A stretch of 64,000 nucleotides of DNA from Undaria pinnatifida (taxonomy: Eukaryota; Sar; Phaeophyceae; Laminariales; Alariaceae), in contig JABAKD010000023.1 of NCBI GenBank assembly GCA_012845835.1, positions 2,614,197 through 2,678,196 on the forward strand. Direction: 5' to 3'. Under the pieces are notes generated by a model. The model saw only the letters and a program-made list of their open reading frames with translations. It did not search any database and was not told the DNA's origin. Both the position numbers and the translations under genes were made by a program. Position 1 is the stretch's first letter. Each line of letters opens with the position of its first letter. Of this stretch, positions 1 through 11,241 are shown piece by piece.

Positions 1-190
1 CTACCTATATTATCAAGGGTGATATAGGTACTATATCAAGGGAGATATAAGGTCCATATCAAGGGTGATACAGCCCCCATTACGAAATATCAAGGTCAAT
101 ATAGAAACTGCGTCAAGGGCCCCTGAAACGTTTGCGACCGAATATTATGGGAAATACATGTGTTCTCTCTCAAGGGTGATATTGGCATGT
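1..190. repeat. Degenerate short repeat, TATCAAGGGTGATA motif
   Basis: The motif TATCAAGGGTGATA or a close variant recurs at about 11, 35, 57, 88 and 169, spaced 20 to 80 bp. It is seen directly in the sequence. No gene is apparent and the origin is unknown. Confidence 0.55.
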
Positions 191-261
191 TTCAATACTC
201 CCCGACATATCGTGTGCCTTTCTCAATATCCACACCTCACTTCAAAACAGCACCCTCCCGT

Positions 262-470
262 CCAAGTTATCTACGCCCCCCTAAAATATTCCACCTCCCC
301 CTGAAATATATCAACCCCTCTACTTGAAAATACCCCCTCCCCCATTCAAAATATCACCCCCCTTCGGGCCCCGTCTTGGAGGGGATGCGTGGTGTATGGT
401 CAAATGACTAAGGCAAGCAACGAATGAGTACGGCCACCACCCCTCGAAATATTCTACACCCTCCCCCTCT
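262..470. repeat. Degenerate ~25-bp C-rich minisatellite
   Basis: Phrases of the type AAAATATYCCACC followed by a C-rich run recur at roughly 25-bp spacing (about 270, 295, 322, 350, then 440-465). ORFs crossing it are low-complexity and are not listed as genes. Confidence 0.5.
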
Positions 471-510
471 GGAACAGCCCGCTGACGTTCCATATATATT
501 TAAAAAAATA

Positions 511-845
511 AAAATACACTCCAGCTGTGAGATCGAAGATTTTGTCAAAACTCATCTTTGCAAGCTGTGTCTGATACTCCGATCGCGCGCATTACGAGTT
601 GCGTTTCCTCATTAAGGATGTAGGTCGGCGTCACCCCTTTCAACTACAGTGTAGCTATCAGGGTCAACAGGGTGATGTTAGGCAGTCTGTGCGCGGAAAC
701 TATAAAACCCGTCTCTGAGGGGGACAAATTCTGACAGCTGTGGAGGGAAATGTATCCTTTTATCAAGTGAATCTTGTAAGTCGAATATCCGGTGAGGGGA
801 GTGCGGAGTTTTGAAGGACGTGGGGGCCTGATTTTGACTAAAAGG
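511..845 (+). repeat. Module M1 of the G-linker repeat family, copy 1
   Basis: M1 begins with CACTCCAGCTGTGAGATCGA, continues through TGTAGCTATCAGGGTCAACA and a CGGAAACTATAAAACCCG core, and ends near CCTGATTTTGACT, where a guanine tract starts. At least 14 copies occur in this window in both orientations, so this is a dispersed repeat and not a gene. Short ORFs reading through it differ between copies. Confidence 0.85.
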
Positions 846-1890
846 GAGGCGGGAGGGGGGAAGGAGGGGAAGGGACAGGTGGGGGAGCTCATTTTGTGCG
901 TGGACACATTGAATCCCTCTTTTGGGGGAGGGGGAGGGAATGTGGCGAGAGGGGGGGGGGGGGGGGGGGGGGGGGGGGCTTTATGTTGCATAGATGTAGG
1001 TGTTTCTTTATGCCCGTGGTGCTAGGTCAAGGCGATGGTGCGGGTGGTTTGGAAGGAGCGGGCGTTGGGGGCAAGAAGGGGGAGGGGGGGGGGTTGCAGC
1101 GGTGGCATGGACGGCTCTCCAAAAATAATAAGTTAATATCCAGGGCGTGGAAGTGTTTATTACTCTCGCGGATTTCGATACTAAGTGGGGCGTTTAAGCA
1201 AGGGAGAGCAAAAATAATGAAAAACAAAATACATAAAAAATTGAAAAATGGGGGTGGGGTGTAAGGGGGAGGGTTTCCAATGGGTTTAGGTCGCATAAAA
1301 TATTGAAACACACCCCGACAATAAGATGAAACACTGATGTTCGCAACATTTTGTGCGATCCTGCGATCGCGCGTATTTGTCATTTATATAGGTGCTTGCT
1401 ATATGCGCGGTGCTGGTTCTAGGCGATCGTGCTGGGTGTGGGGAAGGAGGGGGCGTTGGAGGGGGGGAGGAGGGATGAATGAAAGCTACATCATGGATGG
1501 CTGGAAAGATAATGACGCGATATCAATTGCTTAGAGGTGTTTATTACTCTGGTCGATTTTGATTGTAAGTGGGGCGTTTGAACGAACTGGGCGGGGAACA
1601 AAAGGGGGCGGGGGAAGGGGGGGGGAGGAGGGCGGAGATGAGTTGGAGCTACGGCATGGATGGCTAGAAGGATAATGAGATGATATCAGCTGGCTGGTAG
1701 TGTTTACTACTACTCTCTTAGGTTTTGATTTTAGGTGAGGCGTTTGAACAAGACCGATCGGGGCGGGGGGGAGGGGGGGGGGGGGGGGGGGGGGGGGCAT
1801 TTCAATATGTGCGCGGAAACTATAAACCCTTAAAGGGGACGATTCGGACGGTTGTAGCAAGAATAGACACCTCTTTAGATCACTCTCCGG
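846..1890 (+). repeat. G-linker modules M4, M5, M6 with poly-G tracts
   Basis: Conserved modules (GTGGTGCTAGGTCTAGGCGA type; GATAATGA-GTGATATCA followed by GTGTTTATTACT type; a second GCGCGGAAACTATAAA core at about 1811) are separated by guanine-rich linkers, including 28 G at 951-978 and 25 G at 1773-1797. The module order matches 7.7-9.1 kb. Apparent glycine- or proline-rich ORFs here are translations of the G tracts. Confidence 0.75.
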
Positions 1891-2251
1891 GTAGTGTTTA
1901 TTATTTGGAAGGTTTGATGTTACATGTAGTATGCAACCGAGTTAAACAACAGGTTAAATGCTTCATAATTTGTTTTGGTACATGGATTGGAAGATAAAAT
2001 ATCGATGCACAATAATGTAAATACCGCTACTTTCTGACACCGCTAATTATAAGAAAGATATATATTGCCAAATACAACATACGAGGTGATGTGGTCACGC
2101 ACTTTCACCGCCGATGAGAACGAAGGAGAGAAATGCGAATCATTAGTGTTTTGAAAGGAATGCTTAGTGTACACGCGCTCGATTAAATCACCTCGTTAGT
2201 CATGCTTCGCTTCGCATAGGTTGGGAGGCGATCATGCAGACAGTATGTAAG
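1891..2251 (+). repeat. Downstream module Q of the G-linker family
   Basis: A low-GC module containing phrases such as GTAGTGTTTATTA, CTTCATAATTTGTT, TGACACCGCTAATTATAAGA and GAGGTGATGTGGTCA. The same succession follows the G-tract modules at 13.60-14.08 kb and appears reverse-complemented at 17.70-18.09 kb. No coding capacity is apparent. Confidence 0.7.
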
Positions 2252-2259
2252 GAATACCC

Positions 2260-2719
2260 ATTTTTTTTTATTTTCCTACGGCGGATATGGAAAAATAGAG
2301 CTTTAGCTCACCACACTTCCACGTATTTCATACCCGTCGTGTGTCGATTTAACTCAGTTGCTCTCGCAGCCCAACGCTAGCTGGCGCACCCTTCGGGTCC
2401 CATTGTAGGTATAGCGTAAGCTGTCCCTATCAGTGGTCTTCGTTACAACCCCGGCAGCATATGTCCCTATCAGTGGTCTTCGTTACAACCCCGGCAGCGC
2501 AAGCTGCCGTTGTATACGGGTGCGTGTGTATGTCTACCCGGCCTGTCCCCTAAGGGTCAGCTTCGGTGGAGATAGCCACCCGGAATGTCATCTTTCCGGG
2601 TAGAGTGTGAGACTTGCGCAAGTTCACCCACTAACAAAACCCCTGGCCATGAGAGATGGCCTTCCGCCAGACTTGGTCCAGTTACGGTCAACTATACCCA
2701 TTCGGGCGTTGGTCCTCGC
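2260..2719 (-). mobile_element. Poly(A)-tailed retroposon R3, longest copy (460 bp)
   Basis: On the minus strand this element starts with GAGGACCAACGCCCGAATGG, passes CTGAGTTAAATCGACACA and GTGAGCTAAAGC, and ends in TCCGCCG plus an A-rich tail (T-run on the plus strand at 2260-2269). It is bracketed by an 8-bp near-perfect duplication, GAATACCC (2252-2259) and GAATGCCC (2720-2727). The host repeat has an uninterrupted site at about 14,120. Other copies are at 34.9, 37.1 and 39.5 kb. A 40-bp internal tandem duplication (TGTCCCTATCAGTGG) is private to this copy. No pol III box is obvious, so a SINE or the 3' end of a LINE are both possible. Confidence 0.8.
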
Positions 2720-2727
2720 GAATGCCC

Positions 2728-3080
2728 TACGTAATAAGTTGGTAGTGCGTTTTACCTCAACTTTAACATATCTGTCTGTACATTTTTTTTCACATTACGT
2801 CTTGTTGTCTCACATATACGATTTAACGCCCATGATTTTTACCGTGCCGATGTGGGGCTCTAAAGTCGCCAACTCTATGACATAGGTACATGTTGCAAAT
2901 ACCCCAAACGAGGTGACGTGGCATGCGATGTCGCCACTCTTTAACGCGAGGGTAATTTTACCTTGTTTGGCATATATATGCTACTGCGTTTGATAAAAAA
3001 GGTTGTCAGGCGATCATGCAAACGGCTGGAGGCACGAAATACCTGCGTAAAAGGTTGGTAGTGTGGTCTACCGCAGTGTT
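2728..3080 (+). repeat. Module N (~290-bp unit), copy 1
   Basis: N contains ATTTTTACCGTGCCGATGTG, AACGCGAGGGTGA and TCAGGCGATCATGCA. It recurs at 4.15-4.47 and 14.1-14.9 kb (plus) and 11.88-12.06, 16.98-17.22 and 17.46-17.70 kb (minus). Confidence 0.7.
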
Positions 3081-3337
3081 AACATATAAATATATATTCC
3101 CCCCCACCCCTGTCACCAAAGCCATCTCCTTCCCCACCACCCGCACCATCGCATAGACCCAGCACCACGCGTATAGCAAACCCCTACATTTATGCGACCT
3201 AAAGCCCTCACCCCCCACCCCCGCCCCCCCCCGCCACATTCCTCCCCCTCCCCCACAAGATATATTTATAGTTACACGCACAAATAGACCTGCCCCATCC
3301 GTCCCCGCCCCCCCCTCCCCCCCTCCCGCCCCCCTTT
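3081..3337 (-). repeat. C-tract linker with M4 and M2 modules (inverted)
   Basis: Reverse-complement orientation of the G-linker family: TAGACCTAGCACCACGCG-type wording (here GACCCAGCACCACGCGTA), then C-rich runs. Confidence 0.6.
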
Positions 3338-3672
3338 TGATCAAAGTCAGGCCCCCACGTCCTTAAAAACTCCGCCCTCCCCTCACCGGATATTCGACTT
3401 ACATTTTTCACTTGATGAACTGATGCATTTCCATCCACATCTGTCAGATTTTGTCCCCCTCAGAAACGGGTTTTATAGTTTCCGTGCACAGACTGACTAA
3501 CATGACCCTGTTGACCCTGATAGCTACACCGTAGTTGCAAGGGGAGTCGCCGACCTATATACTAAATGAGGACACACAACCCGTGACACGGGCGATTGGA
3601 GTATCACACACAGCTTGCAAGGATGAGTTTCGACAAAATCTTCGATCTCACAGCTGGACGGGGTGTATTTTC
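3338..3672 (-). repeat. Module M1, copy 2
   Basis: Reverse complement of M1, from GATCAAAGTCAGGCCCCCAC to the AGCTGTGAGATCGAAGATTT start on the minus strand. Confidence 0.8.
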
Positions 3673-3798
3673 ATTTTATATACATATATTCCAAAACCGT
3701 CAGCTATATCCTCTTGAAAGGATTTATAGCTTACATGCACAAATTGCCCGCCCGTCCGCTCCCCCTCCCCCCCCCCCCCTCCAACCCCGGTCGCTTTT

Positions 3799-4128
3799 GA
3801 TCAAAACCAGGCCCCCACGTCCTTCGAAACTCCGCCCCCCCCCACACCGGTTAATCGACTTACAGGATTCACTTGATAAAAGGATACATTTCCTTTTACA
3901 GCTGTCAGATTTTGTCCCCCTCAGAAACGGGTTTTATAGTTTCCGCGCACAGACCGACTAAAATCACCCTGTTGACCCTGATAGCTACACTGTAGTTGTA
4001 AGGGGTGACGCCGACCTACATCCCTAATGAGGACACATAACTCGTAATGCGCGCGATCGGAGCATCACACACAGCTTGCAAAGATGAGTTTCGACGAAAT
4101 CCTCGATCTCACAGCTGGAGTGTATTTT
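3799..4128 (-). repeat. Module M1, copy 3 (tandem with copy 2)
   Basis: Second inverted M1 immediately after copy 2, separated by a short M2-type module and a C-rich linker (about 3710-3798). Tandem M1 copies in the same orientation also occur at 7.30 and 7.43 kb. Confidence 0.8.
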
Positions 4129-4149
4129 TATTTTTTTTTTTATATATAC

Positions 4150-4470
4150 GAAGTATATATCTGTCTGTACCTCCTTTTCACATTATTGTTGTCTCACGAA
4201 TACGATTTTACGCCCATGATTTTTACCGTGCCGATGTGGGGCTCTAAGGTCGCCAACTCTATGACATAGGTACATCTTGGGAATACACCAAGCGAGGTGA
4301 CGTTGCATGCGATGTCGCCACTTTTTAACGCGAGGGTGACCTTACTTTGTTTGGGATATGCTACTGCGTTCGGTAGAGGTTGTCAGGCGATCATGCAAAC
4401 GGCCGGAGGCACGAAATACCCTGGGTAAAAGTTTGGTAGTGAGGTCTACCGCAGTTTTAACATTTACATC
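4150..4470 (+). repeat. Module N, copy 2
   Basis: Same order of landmarks as 2728-3080, including GTGGGGCTCTAAGGTCGCCA and the ATGCGATGTCGCCACT phrase. Confidence 0.7.
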
Positions 4471-4679
4471 TGTCTGTACTTCCTTTTCACATTTTTATCA
4501 TCTATCTATTGCATCACTTCGTGCATCACTGCTACTAGTGTCTTCATACTCCCGATGTTTACCAAAACCCGCCATCACAGCAGTAGTGCAAGAAACAAAA
4601 TAAGACCACCCCCAAGTACAGAAAACGTACCTACGCACAAGTATCAACAACCCTGACCAAGCCATCAATACGCAAACCG

Positions 4680-4965
4680 TCCACCATACATATGATGGAG
4701 CAGTATCGTGGAAACTAGAAAATTGACGATGTTAGATTATTTCAAAATTCCCCACCTAAAGTCCAAATTAATGCCAACACCAGTCAGTGTAGTGAAGAGA
4801 TAACTCTGTTACCAGAAGAATAGGACCCCTCCCATCAAGAAAAAACTCACCCACGTCGTATATCACAAGTACCAACAGGCACCTTTAAAAAATTGTATTT
4901 CGACAGGAATTTCGTCGAACGCACGGCTGACGTCCTGAAAATAATTGTGAAAAATGTTAAGAGTG
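4680..4965 (+). repeat. Repeat P, copy 1
   Basis: Shares CATACATATGAT, CCCCACCTAAAGT, CCCTCCCATCAAGAAAAAAC and CACGGCTGACGTCCT with 5.90-6.28 kb and 7.13-7.27 kb. The stretch 4470-4680 holds nothing I recognise. Confidence 0.6.
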
Positions 4966-5026
4966 ACAGCGTATCAATGTGTAACCGTGAGTTCGTCTCC
5001 CACAATATATGATGACAATTTAAATA

Positions 5027-5370
5027 CACTCCGTCCAGCTGTGAGATCGAAGATTTCGTCAAAACTCATCTTTGCAACTAACTGTGTGTGATACTCCGAT
5101 CGCGCGTATTACGGGTTGTGTGTCCTCATGTATTTAGGATATAGGTCCCGGCAAATCCCCTTGCAACTACAGTGTAGCTATCAGGGTCAACAGGGTGATG
5201 TTAGGCAGTCTGTGCGCGGAAACTATAAAACCCGTTTCTGAGGGGGACAAGATCTGACAGCTGTGGAAGGAAATGCATCAGTATATTAAGTGAATCTTGT
5301 AAGTTGAATATCCGGTGAGGGGAGGGCGGAGGTTTTCAGGACGTGGGGGCCTAATTTTGATCAAAAGGGG
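5027..5370 (+). repeat. Module M1, copy 4
   Basis: Complete M1 with the GTGCGCGGAAACTATAAAAC core at about 5212 and the usual run into a guanine linker at 5370. Confidence 0.8.
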
Positions 5371-5900
5371 GGCGGGAGAGGGGGAGGGGGGGGAAGGGGA
5401 CGGAAGGGGCAGGTCAATTTGTGCGTGAAAAATTATACATATTTCTTGTGGGGGAGAGAAGGGAAATGTGGCGGGGGGGGCGGGGGGCGGGGGGGGCAGG
5501 GGGGGGCTTTAGGTCGCATAGATGTAGGTGTTTGCTGTACGCGTGGTGCTAGGTCTAGGCGATGATGCGGGTGGTGGGGAAGGAGGAGGCGTTGGGGGCG
5601 GCGGTGGGTGGGAATTGCAGCAGCGGCACGGATGGCTCTAAAACGATAACGAGGCGATATCCAGGGTGTGGAAGTGTTTATTACTCTGGCGGATTTCGAT
5701 ATTTATTTTGTGGGGCGTTTAAGCAAGAGCAAGCGAGGGAAAATATATATATATATAGACTATACATAATCTTTTGGGGGGGGAGTAGCCGACATTTATT
5801 CTCGAAAGCTCTATTTATTTTACCATATATATGAGACAACTAGGAATACTCTAAACTATATTCAAACTCATTCCTATATTTAAGCGGAGAAGAAACAAAA
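5371..5900 (+). repeat. G-linker modules M2, M4, M5
   Basis: Continues from M1 copy 4: GTGCGTGAAAAATTATACAT, G-rich linker, GGTGCTAGGTCTAGGCGATG, then GGAAGTGTTTATTACTCTGG. Same order as the other G-linker blocks. Confidence 0.65.
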
Positions 5901-5904
5901 TGTT

Positions 5905-6277
5905 CCACCTATCTGCCATACATATGATAGAGCAGCATTTTTGGTGGAAACTGCAGCAGCAGTGACAATATATAATCATATAGTTATGAGGTTAGATCCA
6001 GCTCAAAGTTCCCCACCTAAAGTTGAAATGCCAACACTAACACTCAAAGTGGAGGAAAAACGAAAGATAAATTAGTAACCCCCCAATTTGAAAAACTCAA
6101 CCACATGATATATTACTAGTACCAACAACGCGGCTTGGAGAAATGAGTATCGACTCGGAATTCGTCGAACTCACGGCTGACGTCCTTAATTTTTTTCTTT
6201 CAAATACCGACGCCAACCATTATAGAAGGGAAAAACAAATAATGTATCGTACCGATCGTACATATATATGCTTTTTC
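5905..6277 (+). repeat. Repeat P, copy 2, left of the hAT-like MITE
   Basis: Parallels 4680-4965. The following MITE separates it from more P-type sequence at 7136-7270. Confidence 0.5.
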
Positions 6278-7127
6278 CAGGGTAGTCCTCGGGGAAATTT
6301 CCGAGGTAATTTTCCCGTGCTGTACGTCGGTCCCGGTACTCGGCGGAAAACCGTCATATTTGGGCAAACCGTGTACCGCCGAAGGCCGTACCGTCAAAAA
6401 TCAAAAATCCGTCAACCGTTTAAAAAGTACCGTCATTTTGCAGCACCGCCATAAACGTACCGTCAAATAAGCGAAGTACCGTTTCCCGTTTAGGAAAACC
6501 GTCATATTCAGAACCGTCAAAGATTGTAGGGTGATGGTTTTCATTGAATGTTTTCATGTTTTAGGTTTTATTGTTTGATTGTTTACAGTAGTAGTATTGT
6601 TTTATTGTCTTATTTTGGTGCTAAAAATGTCTAAAAATGTTGTTTCGCGTGAGGCTGGTGAGTTTGTCAGCTGGACGGTTCGACGATTAGTCTAGCCTCT
6701 ATTCGTCCGTTCTATATAGGTATGCAGGAACATCAGCGGGGTGGTGCCGGCATGCTTGATCGCCGCCCGGTAGGTACTGTCAAGTATTTCGTCATTCGTA
6801 ATTCTGTATTTCTCAGTGGCGGAACCGTCATATTTCAGTACCCTCAAAAAAGTAACGTCAAGTTTGGCAGTACCGGGACCGGTACCGTCGTTTTGCAGTA
6901 CCGCCAAAAAAGTACCGTCAAATATCGAAAAACCGTCTACCGTCTAGAAAATACCGTCACTTTTCGATACCGTCGAAAAAGTACCGTCAAATTCGGCGAT
7001 ACCGTGTACCGCCAAAAGTGGTACTGTGAAAAAAAGAAATACCGTCAACCGTTTAAAAAATACCGTCATTTCGCAATACCGTCCGATCTGGTACCGTAAA
7101 AAGAAAACGGTACCGAGGACTACCCTG
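6278..7127. mobile_element. Non-autonomous hAT-like transposon (MITE), 850 bp
   Basis: The ends are inverted copies of CAGGGTAGTCCTCGG (6278-6292; reverse complement CCGAGGACTACCCTG at 7113-7127). Flanks are CTTTTTC (6271-6277) and CTTTTTTC (7128-7135), close to an 8-bp target duplication. CAGGG/CCCTG ends with an 8-bp target are typical of hAT elements. There is no transposase. The interior contains at least 17 copies of ACCGTC, usually as TACCGTCAAA or TACCGTCATT, and two near the right end abut the terminal repeat. ORFs of 125 and 90 aa inside are translations of that motif. Confidence 0.8.
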
Positions 7128-7302
7128 CTTTTTTCAAACAAAAGAATATGACCCCTCCCATCAAGAAAAAACTCTCCCACATAGTGTATTTCAAGTACCA
7201 ACAACGCAGCTTGCAAAGACGAGTATTGACCCGAAACTCGTCAAACTCACGCCTGACGTCATCGAAATACATATATATATATATATATAATAAAAAATTA
7301 AA

Positions 7303-7390
7303 ATACACTCCAGCTGTGAGATCGAAGATTTCGTCGAAACTCATCTTTGCAAGCTGTGTGTGATACTCCGATCGCGCGCATTACGAGTTG
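7303..7390 (+). repeat. Module M1, partial tandem copy
   Basis: Only the first ~90 bp of M1 (AGCTGTGAGATCGAAGATTT to the CGCGCATTACGAGTTGTG phrase), followed 37 bp later by a full M1. Confidence 0.75.
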
Positions 7391-7426
7391 TGTGTCCTCA
7401 TTCTCATTATATATTATAAAAATTAA

Positions 7427-7690
7427 AATACACTCCAGCTGTGAGATCGAAGATTTCGTCGAAACTCATCTTTGCAAGCTGTGTGTGATACTCCGATCGC
7501 GCGCATTACGAGTTGTGTGTCCTCATTAAGGATATAGGTCGGCGACTCCCCTTACAGCTACAGTGTAGCTATCAGGGTCAACAGGATGATTTTAGTCAGT
7601 CTGTGCGCGGAAACTATAAAACCCGTTTCTGAGGGGGACAAAATCTGACAGCTGTGAAGGCAAAGGGGGGGGCTGGTTTTGATCAAAAGC
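7427..7690 (+). repeat. Module M1, copy 5
   Basis: Opens the 7.5-9.1 kb block that is duplicated at 12.1-13.6 kb. It lacks the GTATCCTTTTATCAAGTG stretch present in most M1 copies. Confidence 0.8.
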
Positions 7691-7838
7691 GAGCGGGTTC
7701 GGAGGGGGGCGGGGGAGGGGGGGGGGGAAAGGGGCAATTTGTGCATGTAAGCTATAAATCCTTTCGAGGGGATAAATCTGACGGTTTTGGCACCGGTATA
7801 TTATTGGGGGCGGGGGGGGGGGGCGGGGGGGGTTGGCG

Positions 7839-7872
<34 letters not shown>

Positions 7873-9130
7873 CTCGATATGTGCCTGGAACTATACATTA
7901 TTTCGAGGGGATAAATGTGACATTTTTTGGAAATAATACATCAGTTTATCGTGTATATTCTGGGGTAAGTCGTACAATCAGTGAGTAAAGAGAGGGTGGA
8001 GTGTTCGAGGGGGTGGGGTTGGGATGGGTTGGGGGGGGAGGGTGGGGGGTGGGGGCGGGGGCGGGGGGCGGGGGGGGGGGGGGAAGGGCTTTAGGTGAGG
8101 GGTTTGTTATACGTGTGGTGCTAGGTCTAGGCGAAGGTGCGGGTGATGGGGAAGAAAGGGGCGTTCGAGGCGGGGGGGGGGGGGGACACAGCGGGATGGA
8201 TGGCTCTCGAAAGATAATGAGGTGATATCCTGTGCGTGAAGTGTTTATTAATGTGGCGGATTTCGATATTTGGTGGGGCGTTTGAGTAAGGGAGAGCAAG
8301 AGGGGGGGGGGGGGGGGGGAGATTTTTTAGGAGGTTTAGGTCACAAATAATATTCAAATACACTTCGGCTGTGAGATCAAAGATATGTATCAGCTTGTTA
8401 TACGCGTGGTGCTAGGTCTAGGCGATCGTGCAGGTGGTCGGGAAAGAGGGGGCGTTGGAGGGGGGGGGGGGGGGGGGGGGAAACAAAGCGGCATGGATGG
8501 CTCTCGAAAGATAATGAGGTGATATCCTGTGCGTGAAGTGTTTGTTAATGTGGCGGATTTTGATATTTGGTGGGGCGTTTGAGTAAGGGAGAGCAAGAGG
8601 GGGGGGGGGGGGGGGGTTAGGAGGTTTAGGTCACAAATAATATTCAAATACACTTCGGCTGTGAGATCAAAGATATGTAGCAGCTTGTTATACGCGTGGT
8701 GCTATGTCTAGGCGATCGTGTAGGTGGTCGGAAAAGAGGGGGCGTTGGAGGGGGGGGGGGGGAAGGGGGGGGGAATAATTGAAACCTTCGTCATGGATGG
8801 TCAGAAAGATAATGACGTGGTATCAACTGCGTATAGGTGTTTATTACTCAGGCCGATTTTGATTGTGAGTGGGGCGTTTGGACAGACTGGGCGGAAGGGG
8901 GGGGGGGGATCGGGGGACGGAGGGGCGGGGGGGGGAAAGGGTTGGGGTTTGTTATGAAAAAGAGGTCAGTGGAGGGGGAGGGGAGGGGGGGGGGGGGGGG
9001 GACGGGGGGCGGGACATTTCAATATGTGCGCGGAAACTATAAATTCTCAAAGGGGACAAACCTGACGATTGAAGCAATAAGTCATCCCTTTATATCATCT
9101 GGCTTGTAATGTTTACTATTCTAGAAGGTT
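7691..9130 (+). repeat. G-linker block, segmental duplication copy A
   Basis: Ordered modules M2 (~7740), M3 (~7875), M4 (~8090), M5 (~8195), a second M4-M5 pair (~8340-8600), a third (~8640-8900) and M6 (~9010), each separated by guanine tracts (longest 30 G, 7840-7869). The same order with one fewer M4-M5 pair is at 12.45-13.62 kb. The inverted third copy is 18.06-19.24 kb. Confidence 0.8.
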
Positions 9131-9608
9131 TGATGTATATATTTCCCAAAACCGTCAGATTTATCCCCTTATTAGAAGGATTTATAGCTTCCACTCACAA
9201 ATCGCCCGCCCGTCCGCCCCCCCCCCCCCCCCCCCCCCCTCCCCCCCCCCCCTCCAACCCCGCACGCTTTAATCAAAACCAGGCCCCAACGTCCTTCAAA
9301 ACTCCGCCCTCTCCTCACCGGTTGTTCGACTTACAGGATTCATTTCATTAACGAATACATTTCCCTCCGCAGCTGTCAGATTCGGTCCCCCTAAGAAACG
9401 GGTTTTGTTGTTTCCGCGCACAGACTGACTAACATCACCCTGTTGACCCTGATAGCTACACTGTAGTTGAAAGCGGAGTCGCCGACCTATATCCTTAGTC
9501 TAATGAGGACACACAACCCGTAATACGCGCGATCGGAGTATCACACACAGCTTGCAAAGATGAGTTTCGACGAAATCCTCGATCTCACAGCTGGAGTGTA
9601 TTTTCATT
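9131..9608 (-). repeat. C-tract linker plus module M1, copy 6
   Basis: Inverted M2 module, a C-rich linker with a 23-C run (9217-9239), then inverted M1 (about 9270-9608). Confidence 0.8.
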
Positions 9609-10152
9609 TTTTAATATATATAGACCCTAGCCTCACTCCGTATTTTGATTTAACCCACATCGTGCAGCAAAATAAAAATACACACAGAGTCGAATAATAA
9701 AGTGTAACGGTATTATAAGTGCATTATGAAACCGCTACAACCCATAGTTGTCACGGCTGGTTATAGCATGTTCATCTTCAGGAAAAAATATGCATTCACC
9801 CAAACTTGACACCAGCCGCGAGGGACACGTTGAAATTCCCAAACGTCCCTCGCAACTTCGTTTTTAGCCCCCAAAGCAGTTTTCTCGGCGTACGAAAATT
9901 GTTTTGCAGATATCGACAACAGCCTTACCCCCCCCCAACCACTGTAAACCAATATGTATTTGAAAACACAACTCTGGTACAATACGCGAATGAAGTCTAG
10001 AACATCAACCAAAACGTACACGTGTAGCAAAAACCACGCGGTTACAAAATAATATGTATTTGAAAACACAACTCTGATACAAAACGATAACGAAGCCTAG
10101 AACATAAAAAAAAAACGTACACGTGTAGGGAAAACCACGCGGTTACAAAATA

Positions 10153-11015
10153 CCGTAATTGTGCGGGTCATCGCACCCCCGTGTTATCGATTTTTAAGTG
10201 GTTCCTTACTCTGATTTTTATCGCACAGGGGTGCGAAAACTACGGCATGTGCGATGACTCAGGCCCCTGTGCGGAAAATGAATTAAACGATTTGATTTCC
10301 CGTTCTAACGCACACCCATGTGCGGTAACTCCGACATGTGCGACTCTAAACAAATCACACACCCTTCCATACTGTGATGTGAACGCACACCCCTGTCTGT
10401 GCGGAAACTCCGATATGTGCGGTTCCGAGAAAATTAAACACCCTGCCGTGCTGTAATGTGAACGCACAACCTTGATCGGCCGACATGTATGTATGTGCGA
10501 TACGGAGGAAACAACACCCCCACTGTTGTACTGGTGGCGCACCTTTTGAACGTCCCCCCTGTGCGATACCTAACTCTACCATGTGCTACTCGGAACCCAC
10601 CCCTAGGGTGGAAACTGAGTTGTCGGCTGCCGTCGTTCCGTTGAATGAGGTACAGCAGCACTAGGTAGGTCAGCACCGCATCGTGGCAGGGCCGGTGGTG
10701 TTTTTTTTTTTTGTTGGTGCGGTAGCCGAATATAAAAAAACAAAAACGATAGTTTTTTGTGTATGTATGATATGCACCTGCTACAAACAGTGGTGAGCCC
10801 CGGTTGCAAACCGCTAGAAAAACGGATCATGGCACAATTTCTTAGGCCACACGCCACAGCATGCAACCTCACGCTCGAAGGTGGCACCAATATCGGAGTC
10901 ATCGCCCACCCTGCGCGATGACTCCGACCCCTCTGCGATAAATTAACGCACAGGAGTGCGATGACTCCGGCATGTGTGATGACTTCAGCCTGTGCGATGA
11001 CTCGCACAATTACGG
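10153..11015. mobile_element. Non-autonomous TA-target transposon (Tc1/mariner-like MITE), 863 bp
   Basis: Terminal inverted repeats start CCGTAATTGTGCG and continue for 24 bp with one mismatch. A TA dinucleotide flanks each end (10151-10152, 11016-11017). The target, part of an AAAATAATATGTATTTGAAA tandem unit, is uninterrupted in the sister arm near 15,830. TA duplication with such ends suits Tc1/mariner or a related TA-specific group. No transposase ORF is present. The interior repeats the terminal motif (GTGCGATGACTCCG and variants, well over ten times). Confidence 0.8.
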
Positions 11016-11241
11016 TAGTATGTATTCAAAAACACCACTCCGAAACAACACCATAACGAAGTCTAGAACATAAACCAAACCATAGACGTGTAGCAACAAC
11101 AACGCGGAAAGCACAACGACTTTGAAACAACACGATAACGAAGTCTAGAATATCAACCAAAACATACGTGTAGCAAAATGCACGCGGACACACGACACAC
11201 TAAAACCATATATACGTTCGCATACGAAACCCAGACAAAAG

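Noticed and set aside
7654-8299. Glycine-rich and proline-rich proteins in the first 20 kb
   Set aside because: They read the G/C tracts; frames differ between homologous cassettes.
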